Origin: Geminocystis herdmanii PCC 6308
GTDB lineage: Bacteria; Cyanobacteriota; Cyanobacteriia; Cyanobacteriales; Cyanobacteriaceae
NCBI RefSeq assembly: GCF_000332235.1
Contig: NZ_CM001775.1
Coordinates: forward strand, 2,917,770 to 2,981,769
Length of the DNA stretch: 64,000 nt
Reading direction: 5' to 3'
The translations under genes and the position numbers were made by a program. The notes below the pieces were generated by a model. The model worked only from the letters and a program-made list of their open reading frames with translations. It was not told the origin of the DNA and did no database searches. The first letter of the stretch is position 1. Each line of letters begins with the position of its first letter. Below, in pieces: positions 28,101 through 35,692 of the stretch.

Positions 28101-28227
28101 AGTTCTGAAGAGAGGTTTAGGCAGTGATGCCTACTCCTACTTTAATATCGCTTTACCAATTATAAAAGGTTCTCAACCCTATTTACATTGGATAAAAGAA
28201 AATCTGATCACCTCTAAAAATATTTAA
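25141..28227 (+). CDS. cutA: CutA1 divalent-cation tolerance protein, gene split by a group II intron
   Basis: Exon 1 (25141-25395) encodes 85 residues ending SYDVPEI, the conserved CutA1 block. The frame then runs into the intron and stops. Exon 2 after the intron restores IALPIIKGSQPYLHWI and ends with TAA at 28227, so spliced CutA1 has 111 or 113 residues, the normal length. CutA1 forms trimers linked to metal tolerance. Joining at 28147 gives the exact family sequence PEI-IALPI; joining at 28141 (see intron entry) gives two extra residues (FN), still in frame. Splicing is therefore needed for a full protein. Confidence 0.88.
26228..28000 (+). CDS. ltrA: Group II intron reverse transcriptase/maturase/HNH endonuclease
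   Basis: A 590-residue intron-encoded protein. The reverse transcriptase domain carries YADDFV (about 270-275), with GTPQGGVISPLLANI upstream. The maturase/X domain includes GWSNYYS. The C-terminal HNH domain (about 511-556) has CNHCG, VEIDHVIPSSSGGKNEYNNLQ and HRHCH, the residues for target-site cleavage. It helps the intron splice and copies it into DNA (retrohoming). It lies in domain IV, starting with ATG at 26228. All catalytic motifs are present, so it is probably active. Confidence 0.96.
   Translation: MNVKYKWNAWNQIDWKIVEVAVFKLQKRIYKASQRGDVKLVHKLQRLLTKSYYGKLWATRMVTQDNQGKVTAGVDGKKSLRPNQRLELASSLRIGRKTKPLRRVWIPKTNGEKRGLGIPTIEDRALQALVKLGLEPQWESNFEGNSYGFRPARSCHDAIEAIFNSIRYVPKYVLDADITGCFDNIDHNKLLNKLNSYPQLNRQVKAWLKSGVMENKDLIPTDKGTPQGGVISPLLANIALHGMELEVKKYARTLKGNSYRNEKSISLIRYADDFVILHKDLNIIIKCKEIIEKWLKEVGLELKPEKTHISHTLNEHEGNVGFDFLGFNIRQYSIGKCHSGKSTNGKLLGFKTIIKPSKKKVKTHIKKIGDVIRRHKSSPQIALINELNPIIRGWSNYYSTVCSKETYSECDHIIYRQLKRWGERRHSKKSKSWVTRKYWHEDYSDERTRNWVFKTKDGMILLNHSDTPIVRHVKVKGDKSLFDGDWIYWATRKGSHPEVSTKMATLLKRQKGKCNHCGLYFKDGDLVEIDHVIPSSSGGKNEYNNLQALHRHCHDTKTNNDYKEIPNFGNKKNTKSIQSSKGHSQTGRSQ
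28072..28105 (+). ncRNA. Group II intron domain V
   Basis: A 34-nt hairpin beginning GAGCTGTGTGAGG with a GAAA tetraloop and closing with CACAGTTC. The AGC triad near the 5' side and the two-base bulge are typical of the catalytic domain V. Confidence 0.88.
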
Positions 28228-28234
28228 AATTATT

Positions 28235-29140
28235 ATGGGATATGTTATTAGTACCGTCAACATGAAAGGTGGCGTAGGCAAAACAACGTTAACGGTGAAT
28301 TTAGCCACATCTTTAGCCAAAAATTTTAAAAAGAGAGTTTTAGTTTTAGATTTAGATGCTCAAATTAGTGCCACTTTAAGTCTATTACCGCCCCATGAGT
28401 TTGGTAAATTGAGAAAAAAACGCAAAACCCTTAGTTATTTAATTGATGGAGTAATTCAACCAAATCCTTACGCCAAGTTAACTATTCACGATATTATCAC
28501 CCCTTTTGTTTGTGGTTTACCTCTGTTGGAGTTGTTACCCGGAGATATTGAATTGTATGATGAATATTTGGTGTCGGAAATGTTGCATCAAAAAGCGGTT
28601 AATGACAATAAAATTGAAAATTTTGAATCGGTATGGAATAGCTTTGAAAGAATGTTAATTCATGATATTTTACAACCGATCATCAATGATTATGACTTTA
28701 TTATTATGGATTGCGCCCCGGGTTATAATCTTTTAACTAGAAGTGCGATCGCCGCTAGTGATTTTTATTTGTTACCTGCGCGCCCTGAACCTTTATCATT
28801 GGTAGGGATACAATTGTTAGAAAGAAGGATCAAAAAATTAAAGGACAGTCATCAAAATACTGATCCTCTGAAATTGCAATTATTAGGTATTGTGTTTATT
28901 CTCTCTGAAGGAGGGTTGTTTGGACGTTATGATAAATATTATGATCAGGTAAAAAGACGAGTTCAACAGGATTTTTCGATCGATCAAATATTTGCTAATG
29001 ATATTCCCATGGATGTTAATGTAGCCAAAGCTGTGGATTTATTTATGCCGGCGGTGTTAACTTCCCCTAATTCCAGTGGCGGAAAGGCTTTTTTGAAACT
29101 CACAGAGGAATTTTTAGAGAAAATAAACACGAAGAATTGA
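28235..29140 (+). CDS. ParA/MinD-type ATPase
   Basis: A 301-residue partition-type ATPase with the deviant Walker A KGGVGKTT near the N terminus (about residues 11-18), followed by VLVLDLDAQISAT and Walker B-like FIIMDCAPG. Such proteins position DNA or other cargo (including carboxysomes in cyanobacteria) by forming dynamic gradients. No parB or mcdB is visible next to it. It starts 7 bp after cutA exon 2, so it may depend on transcription through the intron. Confidence 0.9.
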   Translation: MGYVISTVNMKGGVGKTTLTVNLATSLAKNFKKRVLVLDLDAQISATLSLLPPHEFGKLRKKRKTLSYLIDGVIQPNPYAKLTIHDIITPFVCGLPLLELLPGDIELYDEYLVSEMLHQKAVNDNKIENFESVWNSFERMLIHDILQPIINDYDFIIMDCAPGYNLLTRSAIAASDFYLLPARPEPLSLVGIQLLERRIKKLKDSHQNTDPLKLQLLGIVFILSEGGLFGRYDKYYDQVKRRVQQDFSIDQIFANDIPMDVNVAKAVDLFMPAVLTSPNSSGGKAFLKLTEEFLEKINTKN

Positions 29141-29464
29141 AAATTAGACATCTGGGAAAAATTGGTAAAAGAAGAGTTTAAACTCAGAATGGGTTGAATA
29201 TTATTCAACCCCTAGGAATAAATAAAAATCTTTTCGGGAGAAGTCAATCTAAACTGAGAAAATAAAGATATAATTTGTAACAAAAGCATTAAGAAATATT
29301 GAGAAAAAAAATTAAAGATGTGGGGCATCATCATTGCTCATAAATTTAATTTTGATTTTACATTTTCTATTAATTCTGTCATCATAAAACCTTATTATAT
29401 ATATATATCAGTGTCATCAGCATATTCTAATCCTCAAAAATATTTATCACCGAATCCAGACTTT

Positions 29465-31171
29465 ATGCCCACGCCCTTGAATAATAAACCAGAAGCGGGA
29501 AAAAAAGTATATCGTTGGAATCGTGACAATTACTCTAGTCTGCGCAGACGGATTGATATTTGGACTTTTGTTCTTATTCTCCTATTCAAACTTTGGCGCA
29601 ATAGCAAAAAATGGACTTATGCTAATGGTTACACCGAAGAAAAACGATCGAACCGTCGTCGTATTCAAGCAGGATGGATTCGGGAAAATTTACTAGAATT
29701 AGGACCTACTTTTATTAAAGTAGGACAACTTTTTTCCACCCGTGCTGATATTTTTCCTGCGGAATATGTCGAAGAATTGTCAAAGTTACAAGATAGAGTC
29801 CCTGCTTTTAGTTTTGAGCAAGTTACCGCCATTATTGAGAAGGATTTAAGTAAACCGCTCAATAAATTATTTCGTAGTTTTGATCCCACTCCCCTCGCTG
29901 CGGCTAGTTTAGGGCAAGTTCACAAAGCGCAATTATACTCAGGGGAAGAAGTTGTTGTCAAAATTCAACGTCCGGGGTTGCCTCAATTATTTACTATTGA
30001 TTTGGGTATTCTCAAACAAATTACCCGTTATTTTCAAAATCATCCTCGTTGGGGTAAGGGTAGAGACTGGTTAGGGATTTATGAAGAATGTTGTCGTATT
30101 CTCTGGGAAGAAACGGATTATTTGAGGGAAGGACGCAACGCTGATACTTTTCGCCGTAATTTTCGATCGGCGGATTGGGTGAAAGTACCGAAGGTTTTTT
30201 GGCGTTATACTTCTCCCCGTGTCCTCACTTTAGAATATATGCCGGGTATCAAAATCAGTCACTATGAGGCTTTAGAAGCGGCAGGGCTCGATCGAAAGGT
30301 GTTAGCGAAATTGGGGGCTAGAGCTTATTTACAACAGTTGCTCAATGATGGTTTTTTCCATGCTGATCCTCATCCGGGTAACTTAGCTGTAGCAGGAGAT
30401 GGTGCTTTAATCTTCTATGATTTTGGTATGATGGGACAATTAAAGAGTAATGTTAAAGAAAAATTGATCGAGATGCTATTCGGTGTCACCGAAAAAAACG
30501 CCGATCGAGTAGTTTCTGCTTTAATAGACTTAGAAGCCTTAGCGGTAATGGATGATCCCGGACCAGTACGTCGATCGGTACAATTTATGTTAGATAACTT
30601 TATGGATAAGCCTTTCGAGGAACAATCCATCGGTAAAATTAGCGAAGATTTGTACGAAATCGCCTATGATCAACCTTTCCGTTTTCCTGCCACATTTACT
30701 TTTGTGATGCGCGCTTTTTCTACTTTAGAAGGGGTAGGAAAGGGATTAGACCCTGATTTTAACTTTATGGAGGTGGCACAACCTTTTGCCTTACAAGTAA
30801 TGAATGATTTTAATAACAACGGTGTCGGCAAGTCAATTTTTGATGAAATTAGCCGTCAAGCATTCCAAGTTAGTAACTCGGCGTTGAGTCTGCCGAGACG
30901 ATTAGAGGATACAATAGAGAAATTAGAGCGAGGTGATCTCCGTTTACGGGTTCGATCATTAGAGTCAGAACGCTTATTACGTCGTGTAGCAAGTATGCAA
31001 ATGACAACGAATTATAGTTTATTTATGAGTGCTTTAATTCTATCTAGTACTATACTGGTTGTTAACGGACTTTGGCAATTAGCGATCGCTGTAGCTATTA
31101 TCAGTATTTTCCCGGGTTTTTCTTTATTCCGTTTACTGAAACAATTAGATAAAGTCGATCGCAAACTATAA
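29465..31171 (+). CDS. UbiB/ABC1 (AarF) family atypical kinase
   Basis: Landmarks of the family: FIKVGQLFSTR (KxGQ motif, extended into the ATP site), PLAAASLGQVH (Ala-rich loop in place of a Gly-rich loop), the catalytic HADPHPGNL and the metal-binding YDFGMMG. Two hydrophobic segments at the C terminus anchor it in the membrane. It probably takes part in quinone/lipid metabolism, as for other ABC1 kinases. The start at 29465 (MPTPLNNKPEAGKK) is preferred; a start at 29318 adds an unlikely hydrophobic 49-residue leader. Confidence 0.92.
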   Translation: MPTPLNNKPEAGKKVYRWNRDNYSSLRRRIDIWTFVLILLFKLWRNSKKWTYANGYTEEKRSNRRRIQAGWIRENLLELGPTFIKVGQLFSTRADIFPAEYVEELSKLQDRVPAFSFEQVTAIIEKDLSKPLNKLFRSFDPTPLAAASLGQVHKAQLYSGEEVVVKIQRPGLPQLFTIDLGILKQITRYFQNHPRWGKGRDWLGIYEECCRILWEETDYLREGRNADTFRRNFRSADWVKVPKVFWRYTSPRVLTLEYMPGIKISHYEALEAAGLDRKVLAKLGARAYLQQLLNDGFFHADPHPGNLAVAGDGALIFYDFGMMGQLKSNVKEKLIEMLFGVTEKNADRVVSALIDLEALAVMDDPGPVRRSVQFMLDNFMDKPFEEQSIGKISEDLYEIAYDQPFRFPATFTFVMRAFSTLEGVGKGLDPDFNFMEVAQPFALQVMNDFNNNGVGKSIFDEISRQAFQVSNSALSLPRRLEDTIEKLERGDLRLRVRSLESERLLRRVASMQMTTNYSLFMSALILSSTILVVNGLWQLAIAVAIISIFPGFSLFRLLKQLDKVDRKL

Positions 31172-31203
31172 TAAAATATTGCAATAAAAAATTAGATTAA
31201 CCT

Positions 31204-31935
31204 ATGAAATTTGCATCTACTGGTTTAACAGACCCCGGATTAGTTAGACCTTATAATCAAGATAGTCATTATATCGACCCAGAGGGAAGATTTTTTATTT
31301 TAGCTGATGGTATGGGAGGACACGCTGGAGGAGAAGAAGCCAGTCGCATCGCCACTCAAGTAGTTAAAGACTATTTAGAAGCTAATTGGGACGCTCCCAT
31401 CGAATCCTACGATCTCATCGAAAAAGCTGTTTATCAGGCTAATGAAGGTATTTTAGAAGATCAAAGTACCAACCCTGCTAGGGCGGATATGGGTACTACT
31501 CTTGTGATGATCCTTTTTAGAAATGAAGAAACTTGGCGTGCCCATGTGGGAGATTCTCGCCTTTATCGTCTAAGGGAGGGAAATTTAGAACAAATCACCC
31601 TCGATCACACATGGATTTCTCAGGCAATTCGAGCTGGAGAAATCACCCTCGAAGATGCTAAACATCACCCTTGGCGTCACGTTTTATCTCAGTGTTTAGG
31701 CAGACGAGATTTATACGAAGGTATTGACATTCAACAAATAGAAGACACTCTGCCGGGCGATCGATTTTTACTCTGTAGCGATGGTTTAACGGAAGAAGTT
31801 GCACCAGAATTAATTGGTAAATCTTTGGGGGAAACGGAAAACCTAGAAGAAGCCGCCAGTTTATTAGTGCAAAATGCTAAAGATGGCGGTGGTTCGGATA
31901 ATATTACCGTTGTGTTAGTTGCTGTGAAAGAATGA
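31204..31935 (+). CDS. PP2C-type Ser/Thr protein phosphatase
   Basis: A 243-residue single-domain phosphatase. Metal-binding and catalytic motifs are in order: GLVRPYNQDSH (first Asp), LADGMGGHAGGE, MGTTLVM, VGDSRLYR, LCSDGLTE and SDNITVVLV. It removes phosphate from Ser/Thr in the cytoplasm; cyanobacterial members include PphA, which acts on PII, but a substrate cannot be read from sequence. It follows the UbiB gene by 32 bp on the same strand. Confidence 0.94.
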   Translation: MKFASTGLTDPGLVRPYNQDSHYIDPEGRFFILADGMGGHAGGEEASRIATQVVKDYLEANWDAPIESYDLIEKAVYQANEGILEDQSTNPARADMGTTLVMILFRNEETWRAHVGDSRLYRLREGNLEQITLDHTWISQAIRAGEITLEDAKHHPWRHVLSQCLGRRDLYEGIDIQQIEDTLPGDRFLLCSDGLTEEVAPELIGKSLGETENLEEAASLLVQNAKDGGGSDNITVVLVAVKE

Positions 31936-32095
31936 ATAAAAAGTAATGAGTAATGTAGGGGCTTAATATATTAAGCCCGAAATGAGGGTGTTAATCCATA
32001 ATCCGCCGTGTAATGAATTACACGGAACCAATGAGATCACGTTCAATAAATTGAACTTAGAAATTTTTGATTAAAATTATCTACTATTGACTATT

Positions 32096-32127
32096 CATTC
32101 TCAATTCTCAATTCTCAATTCTCAATT
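32096..32127. repeat. Tandem heptad (TTCTCAA)n
   Basis: Run of TTCTCAA heptads immediately upstream of pyrR, between it and the PP2C gene. Confidence 0.8.
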
Positions 32128-32133
32128 AATCCT

Positions 32134-32667
32134 ATGTCTAGCCAAATCATCGAAATATTATCGGCGGACGAAATGCGCCGTACTTTAACCCGTTTAGCGT
32201 CTCAAATTGTCGAGGAAGCCTCGGATTTATCTCAAGTTGTGCTATTAGGGATTTATACAAGGGGTGTACCTCTGGCTAATTTGTTAGCCAATCAAATTGA
32301 GGTGATCGAACAGGTTAAAGTACCCGTTGGTGCGATCGATATTACCTTTTATCGAGACGACTTAGATCAAATTAAGACTCGTACCCCTGAAAGAACTCAA
32401 ATTCCCTTCGATTTGACGGGTAAAATTGTGGTGTTAGTGGATGATGTGATTTATAAAGGTAGGACTATTCGAGCGGCTTTAAATGCTGTTAGTGAGTATG
32501 GGCGCCCCGAAATTATTAAGTTAGTAGTATTGGTCGATCGAGGTCATCGACAATTACCGATACATCCCGATTTTACGGGGAAATCTTTACCGACTGCCAA
32601 GGAAGAACAAGTTAAGGTATATTTGGATTCGATCGACGGTAGGGATGCCGTAGAATTGATTAAATAA
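32134..32667 (+). CDS. pyrR: PyrR bifunctional regulator / uracil phosphoribosyltransferase
   Basis: A 177-residue type I phosphoribosyltransferase. The PRPP loop is [18 protein letters not shown], preceded by [13 protein letters not shown] and followed by [11 protein letters not shown], the PyrR signature. It binds pyr mRNA in some bacteria and converts uracil plus PRPP to UMP; which role dominates in cyanobacteria is unclear. The last ~24 bp of the gene are repeated 1.77 kb downstream (34415-34438), so the segment in between may be inserted. Confidence 0.92.
   Translation: MSSQIIEILSADEMRRTLTRLASQIVEEASDLSQVVLLGIYTRGVPLANLLANQIEVIEQVKVPVGAIDITFYRDDLDQIKTRTPERTQIPFDLTGKIVVLVDDVIYKGRTIRAALNAVSEYGRPEIIKLVVLVDRGHRQLPIHPDFTGKSLPTAKEEQVKVYLDSIDGRDAVELIK
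32640..32663. repeat. 24-bp direct repeat, left copy (end of pyrR)
   Basis: Identical over 24 bases to 34415-34438, starting TAGGGATGCCGTAG. The match extends upstream with a few mismatches (TTCGATCGA). It marks the left limit of the toxin-antitoxin cluster. Confidence 0.85.
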
Positions 32668-32670
32668 TAG

Positions 32671-32714
32671 TTCGATCGTCTTTGATTCGTAGGGGTTGAA
32701 TAGTATTCAACTCC
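32671..32714. repeat. Palindromic repeat with GTTGAATA...TATTCAAC
   Basis: About 44 bp, imperfectly repeated at 33394-33437 (both start TTCGATCGT and contain TTTGATTCGTA). The core palindrome GGGTTGAATATTATTCAACC also occurs near 29190. Confidence 0.7.
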
Positions 32715-32789
32715 ATCACCTGAGTTCGATATAACAGCTGAAAATCTCGACAATTTTACATCGAACTGAGGTTTATTTCCGTTATAAGT

Positions 32790-33038
32790 TTATGCAGTAA
32801 CAGGGATGTTAAAGTATTGACAAGCCGTTAACCTTTCATTCTCAGGAAAAGGTAAATCAGCAACATTTAAACCTTTTCTGACAAGGTAATAAAAATCTAA
32901 TACCTCAATACCAACGATATTATTATTGTTATCGTAGTCAATAATAATTCTGTCAGTTTCGGGTTCGGTACTATGAATTTTATTTTCAGTTAATTTAAAG
33001 TAGATTGCGTCAACTTCTTGGTCATAGGTGACAATCAT
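32790..33038 (-). CDS. DUF2283 small protein (possible antitoxin)
   Basis: An 82-residue protein starting MIVTYDQEVDAIYFKLTE and containing IIIDYDNNNNIVGIEVLDF, the DUF2283 pattern. Members are commonly paired with DUF4258 proteins, as here: the DUF4258 gene lies 149 bp upstream on the same strand. An antitoxin role is therefore inferred from family context. The gap between the two has been invaded by heptad repeats (33105-33140). Confidence 0.88.
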   Translation of the reverse strand: MIVTYDQEVDAIYFKLTENKIHSTEPETDRIIIDYDNNNNIVGIEVLDFYYLVRKGLNVADLPFPENERLTACQYFNIPVTA

Positions 33039-33104
33039 ATTTTATTCCTCATGTTGCGGTTAAAGTAAAGAGTTATACTTGGCGAGGGTATAACTTGAGT
33101 TTGG

Positions 33105-33140
33105 TGAAGGTAGGCAAAAGGCAAGTAGGCAAAAGGCAAC
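33105..33140. repeat. Heptad repeat (GGCAAAA type) between the DUF4258 and DUF2283 genes
   Basis: GGTAGGCAAAAGGCAA units, the same family as inside the large ATPase gene and at 9970 and 22836. Confidence 0.8.
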
Positions 33141-33187
33141 TGTACATTTTGCAACATCAGATTATAACCTTGATGAGTATATTATTC

Positions 33188-33388
33188 TTATGGGTGTCGA
33201 ATTAGCAGAACTCGGTTATCAAATTCAGCTATTCTCTTATAGTAATGATATTTCTCTCCACTATCATCAATAATAAACTCTGAACGTTCAAAGTTTTCGA
33301 TCGTATCAACAACCCATGACTCTTTAATGTCTCCTCTTTCAGTCAATCTCTTTCGAGCGTGGTTTGTCCATAAATATTTATCATTCAT
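33188..33388 (-). CDS. DUF4258 small protein (possible toxin)
   Basis: About 66 residues from the ATG at 33388: MNDKYLWTNHARKRLTERG, then WVVDTIENFE and a final NRVLLIRHP. The HARxRxxERG opening is the DUF4258 signature, a compact BECR/RelE-like fold often paired with DUF2283. A longer frame to 33433 reads through a palindromic repeat and is not preferred. Confidence 0.82.
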   Translation of the reverse strand: MNDKYLWTNHARKRLTERGDIKESWVVDTIENFERSEFIIDDSGEKYHYYKRIAEFDNRVLLIRHP

Positions 33389-33393
33389 AATGG

Positions 33394-33437
33394 TTCGATC
33401 GTTTTTGATTCGTAAGGCTTGAATACTATTCAACCCG
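33394..33437. repeat. Second copy of the GTTGAATA palindromic repeat
   Basis: Imperfect copy of 32671-32714 directly upstream of the DUF4258 start. Confidence 0.7.
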
Positions 33438-33501
33438 ATAAGGTTTGAAGGCTTAATTTTACCTATTTTTGAAAATGTCTCATATTGAGTAAATAATTTA
33501 T

Positions 33502-33771
33502 TTAAGGAAAAAAACGATATATTTCTTTACGATGTAAAACCCTAGAAAATATAATTTTATCTTCTTCTAAAAAAAATCCTATTCTATAATCTCCGACTCT
33601 GATACGATAAGCATTATCATCACCTTTAATTTTTTTAACATTATCAATAGTTGTCAAATTTTCAGAATTAGGTATTTCTATCATCGCTAAAGTTTTAATT
33701 TTGTTGTAAATAGGATTACTTTTTAGCTTTTTTAAGTCTTTAATAAAACTAGGTAAATATTCTGTTTTCAT
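33502..33771 (-). CDS. RelE/ParE-family toxin
   Basis: An 89-residue protein: [17 protein letters not shown] at the N terminus, [29 protein letters not shown] in the middle and [12 protein letters not shown] at the end. This is the RelE/ParE toxin layout with the basic C-terminal strand. It overlaps the upstream antitoxin gene by 4 bp. RelE members cleave ribosome-bound mRNA; ParE members inhibit gyrase; which applies here is not decided by sequence. Confidence 0.9.
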   Translation of the reverse strand: MKTEYLPSFIKDLKKLKSNPIYNKIKTLAMIEIPNSENLTTIDNVKKIKGDDNAYRIRVGDYRIGFFLEEDKIIFSRVLHRKEIYRFFP

Positions 33772-33971
33772 TCTTTTTCTAATTCTTCTAAAGCTGACTC
33801 TAAACTTAATGGTTTTTCATTTTTTGTTGCTAACATAGCTTGATATAAACTTTCATCTTCTAGCATTTCCAATAAATATTGATAGTCGTTAAAATCTAAA
33901 ATTACTTTACGAATATTACCATCTATATCAGTAATTAATTCTTGAGCAAATGGATAGCTTTTTGTATTCAT
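33768..33971 (-). CDS. Antitoxin of the RelE/ParE module
   Basis: A 67-residue protein, with a short beta-strand/helix start ([26 protein letters not shown]) and an acidic tail ([12 protein letters not shown]). Its stop overlaps the toxin start by 4 bp, the normal order antitoxin-toxin. The Phd/RelB-like assignment follows from position and size. Confidence 0.85.
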   Translation of the reverse strand: MNTKSYPFAQELITDIDGNIRKVILDFNDYQYLLEMLEDESLYQAMLATKNEKPLSLESALEELEKE

Positions 33972-34539
33972 ATTTTTAAAATTTTATTCCTAAACTTATT
34001 ATTTAATCTTAGTCTAATTTTTTCCCTACTCCCAAAGAAGAATAAATTATATCAAGTTCAGATAATTACCTACAATATATCTAATTGTAGGTTGGGTTGA
34101 GGATACCAAACCCAACAAAACCGATGATTTTTTATTAGACTTCTCCAGAAATGATGATTTTACAACGCTAGAACAAGTATCCTAATTGAAACTAAGATCA
34201 TGAAAAGATTAATGTTGGCGTTAAAAGTGATTAGACAAAAACAGAGAGGCTTTTTGGAATTTATGCAAAATTAATGGAAAAATTAAGATTTTTTAATATT
34301 TTATATTGTATTTAATCTCAAACACTTATTAATCATCAAAATACAGTTAAGAGTTAGAACAAAAGTATTCCTTTCCTCGATCGTCAAACAAGTTATTTAG
34401 ATTTCGATCGATCATAGGGATGCCGTAGAATTGATTAAGTCGTTTATGTGATAATCAAAAAAAAAGAAACTTTATGATTAAATTATCAGTCTAAAATAAT
34501 ATCAGAGTCGATCGTGAAAAACTTTTAGTTTTTAAAGTT
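33972..34539. other. Gene-poor region with hairpin and pyrR-end remnant
   Basis: 568 bp. It holds a GTTGGGTT...AACCCAAC hairpin (about 34089-34117) and the right copy of the pyrR 3' end (34415-34438). I see no gene. Confidence 0.6.
34415..34438. repeat. 24-bp direct repeat, right copy (orphan pyrR end)
   Basis: Exact copy of 32640-32663, not attached to a pyrR gene. Only the CGATCG-rich bases just upstream also resemble the gene. Confidence 0.85.
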
Positions 34540-34740
34540 ATGTTAAAACAAGTAAATGGAAGATTTATTTTTATTCGTAATTGCCTAGTTATTTATGTGC
34601 TGGTGGGTTTTTTTGCTTCTGTAATAGCTGACTCCCATAAAAATTTTCAGTTAAGCTCTCAATCTGTGAATGCAGGTCAATTTTCTCGACTTATTTCTCT
34701 TACCGTTGCTCATCAGGCTAATGAAAATTTATATAAATAA
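34540..34740 (+). CDS. Small hypothetical protein with one hydrophobic segment
   Basis: A 66-residue open frame with a hydrophobic stretch (CLVIYVLVGFFASVIA, about 15-30) and a polar tail. It is 27 bp upstream of an aminotransferase gene on the same strand. No recognisable family; it may be a short exported peptide or a chance frame. Confidence 0.35.
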   Translation: MLKQVNGRFIFIRNCLVIYVLVGFFASVIADSHKNFQLSSQSVNAGQFSRLISLTVAHQANENLYK

Positions 34741-34767
34741 GTATTCAATTTAACAGAGATAATTGTC

Positions 34768-35559
34768 ATGTTTTATTATGACGGAAATTTGGAAAAAGGG
34801 AATCATATTCAGTTAGATATTAATGATTCAGCTTGGTTATATGGTGCAACGGTTTTTACAACTTTAAGGGTTTATAATCAGTCTCTTTTTCATCCTTTAA
34901 CTAATTGGCTGAATCACTGTGTGCGACTGAAATTGAGTATCAAAGAATTTGCTTGGGTAATGCCTAATTGGGAGAGAATAGAAACAGAAGCTACGGTTTT
35001 ATTAGAGCATTTTCCTGTGTTAAGAATTACTGTTTTTCCTGACGGTAAAGAATTAATTATGGGGCGACAATTACCTTTAAATTTAGCCGAAAAACAAGCA
35101 AAAGGTATTAAGGGTTTAGTTTCGATCGATCCTCAAATAAAACGCTCTTTACCTCTACATAAAACAGGTAATTATTTAACTTCTTGGTTAGCTTTACAAC
35201 AAGCTAAAACACAAGGTTATGACGAAGCAATTTTAACGGATTCCGATCATAATTGGTTAGAAACCAGTACAGGAAATTTATGGGGATATAAGGATGGTAT
35301 TTGGTTTACTCCTTCTTTAGATGCAGGAATTTTACCCGGTATTGCCCGAAAAACTATTATCGAAAATGCTGATTTTCCCATAGAAATTAATACTTGGTCA
35401 TGGGAATTTGTGCAACAATTAGACTCGATCGTTTATAGTAATAGTGTAGTAGAAATAATCCCTTTTCATACCATAAAAATAGGGGAAATAATCCTCAATT
35501 ATAATGTCAATCATCACTGTTTAGAAGTGCTTAAAAATATCTTTTCTATGGTGATTTAA
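34768..35559 (+). CDS. pabC: Class IV aminotransferase / aminodeoxychorismate lyase-like
   Basis: A 263-residue PLP enzyme of the branched-chain aminotransferase/ADC lyase fold. The N terminus WLYGATVFTTLRVYN corresponds to the family's GDGVFETIR motif. SLPLHKTGNYL contains the PLP-binding Lys, and WLETSTGNLWGY (E-x-S-T-G-N) binds the cofactor, with LPGIARKTII after it. Most likely it forms p-aminobenzoate from aminodeoxychorismate for folate synthesis, but D-amino-acid or branched-chain transaminase activity cannot be excluded. Confidence 0.82.
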   Translation: MFYYDGNLEKGNHIQLDINDSAWLYGATVFTTLRVYNQSLFHPLTNWLNHCVRLKLSIKEFAWVMPNWERIETEATVLLEHFPVLRITVFPDGKELIMGRQLPLNLAEKQAKGIKGLVSIDPQIKRSLPLHKTGNYLTSWLALQQAKTQGYDEAILTDSDHNWLETSTGNLWGYKDGIWFTPSLDAGILPGIARKTIIENADFPIEINTWSWEFVQQLDSIVYSNSVVEIIPFHTIKIGEIILNYNVNHHCLEVLKNIFSMVI

Positions 35560-35576
35560 TCAAGGTTTATCTCAAA

Positions 35577-35651
35577 GTTCGTAGTGATGGCTTTAGCCAT
35601 TAGACATCTCCAAGAATTAATAAAATAAGGGTTAAAACCCTTACTACGAAC
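35577..35651. repeat. MITE-like hairpin repeat with GTTCGTAGT...ACTACGAAC ends
   Basis: 75 bp with inverted terminal repeats. Inside are two nested palindromes (GGCTTTAGCC and AAGGGTTAAAACCCTT). It is followed at once by the GTGGGCAATGCCCAC palindrome (35661-35676). Another copy lies at 38426-38482, and partial ones near 15770 and 20988. Confidence 0.75.
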
Positions 35652-35692
35652 TAATAAAGGTGGGCAATGCCCACCCTACAAAAATTTAAGAG

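Larger units (their letters stand above)
25396..28140 (+). mobile_element. Group II intron with RT-HNH protein, inserted in cutA
   Basis: The 5' end is GTGCGATTCG, the standard group II start. About 830 bp of structured RNA (domains I-III) precede the encoded protein. Domain V is at 28072-28105. Domain VI has a TAGGCA/TGCCTA stem with a branch-point A followed by CTCCTAC. That A lies 8 bases from the 3' end if the intron ends at 28140. An end at 28146 (TTTAAT) would fit the CutA1 protein better, so the 3' boundary carries a 6-base uncertainty. The element looks complete and potentially mobile. Confidence 0.9.

Noticed and set aside
29318-29464. Longer start for the UbiB/ABC1 kinase
   Set aside because: The added 49 residues are hydrophobic and unlike the family; the ATG at 29465 gives a normal N terminus.
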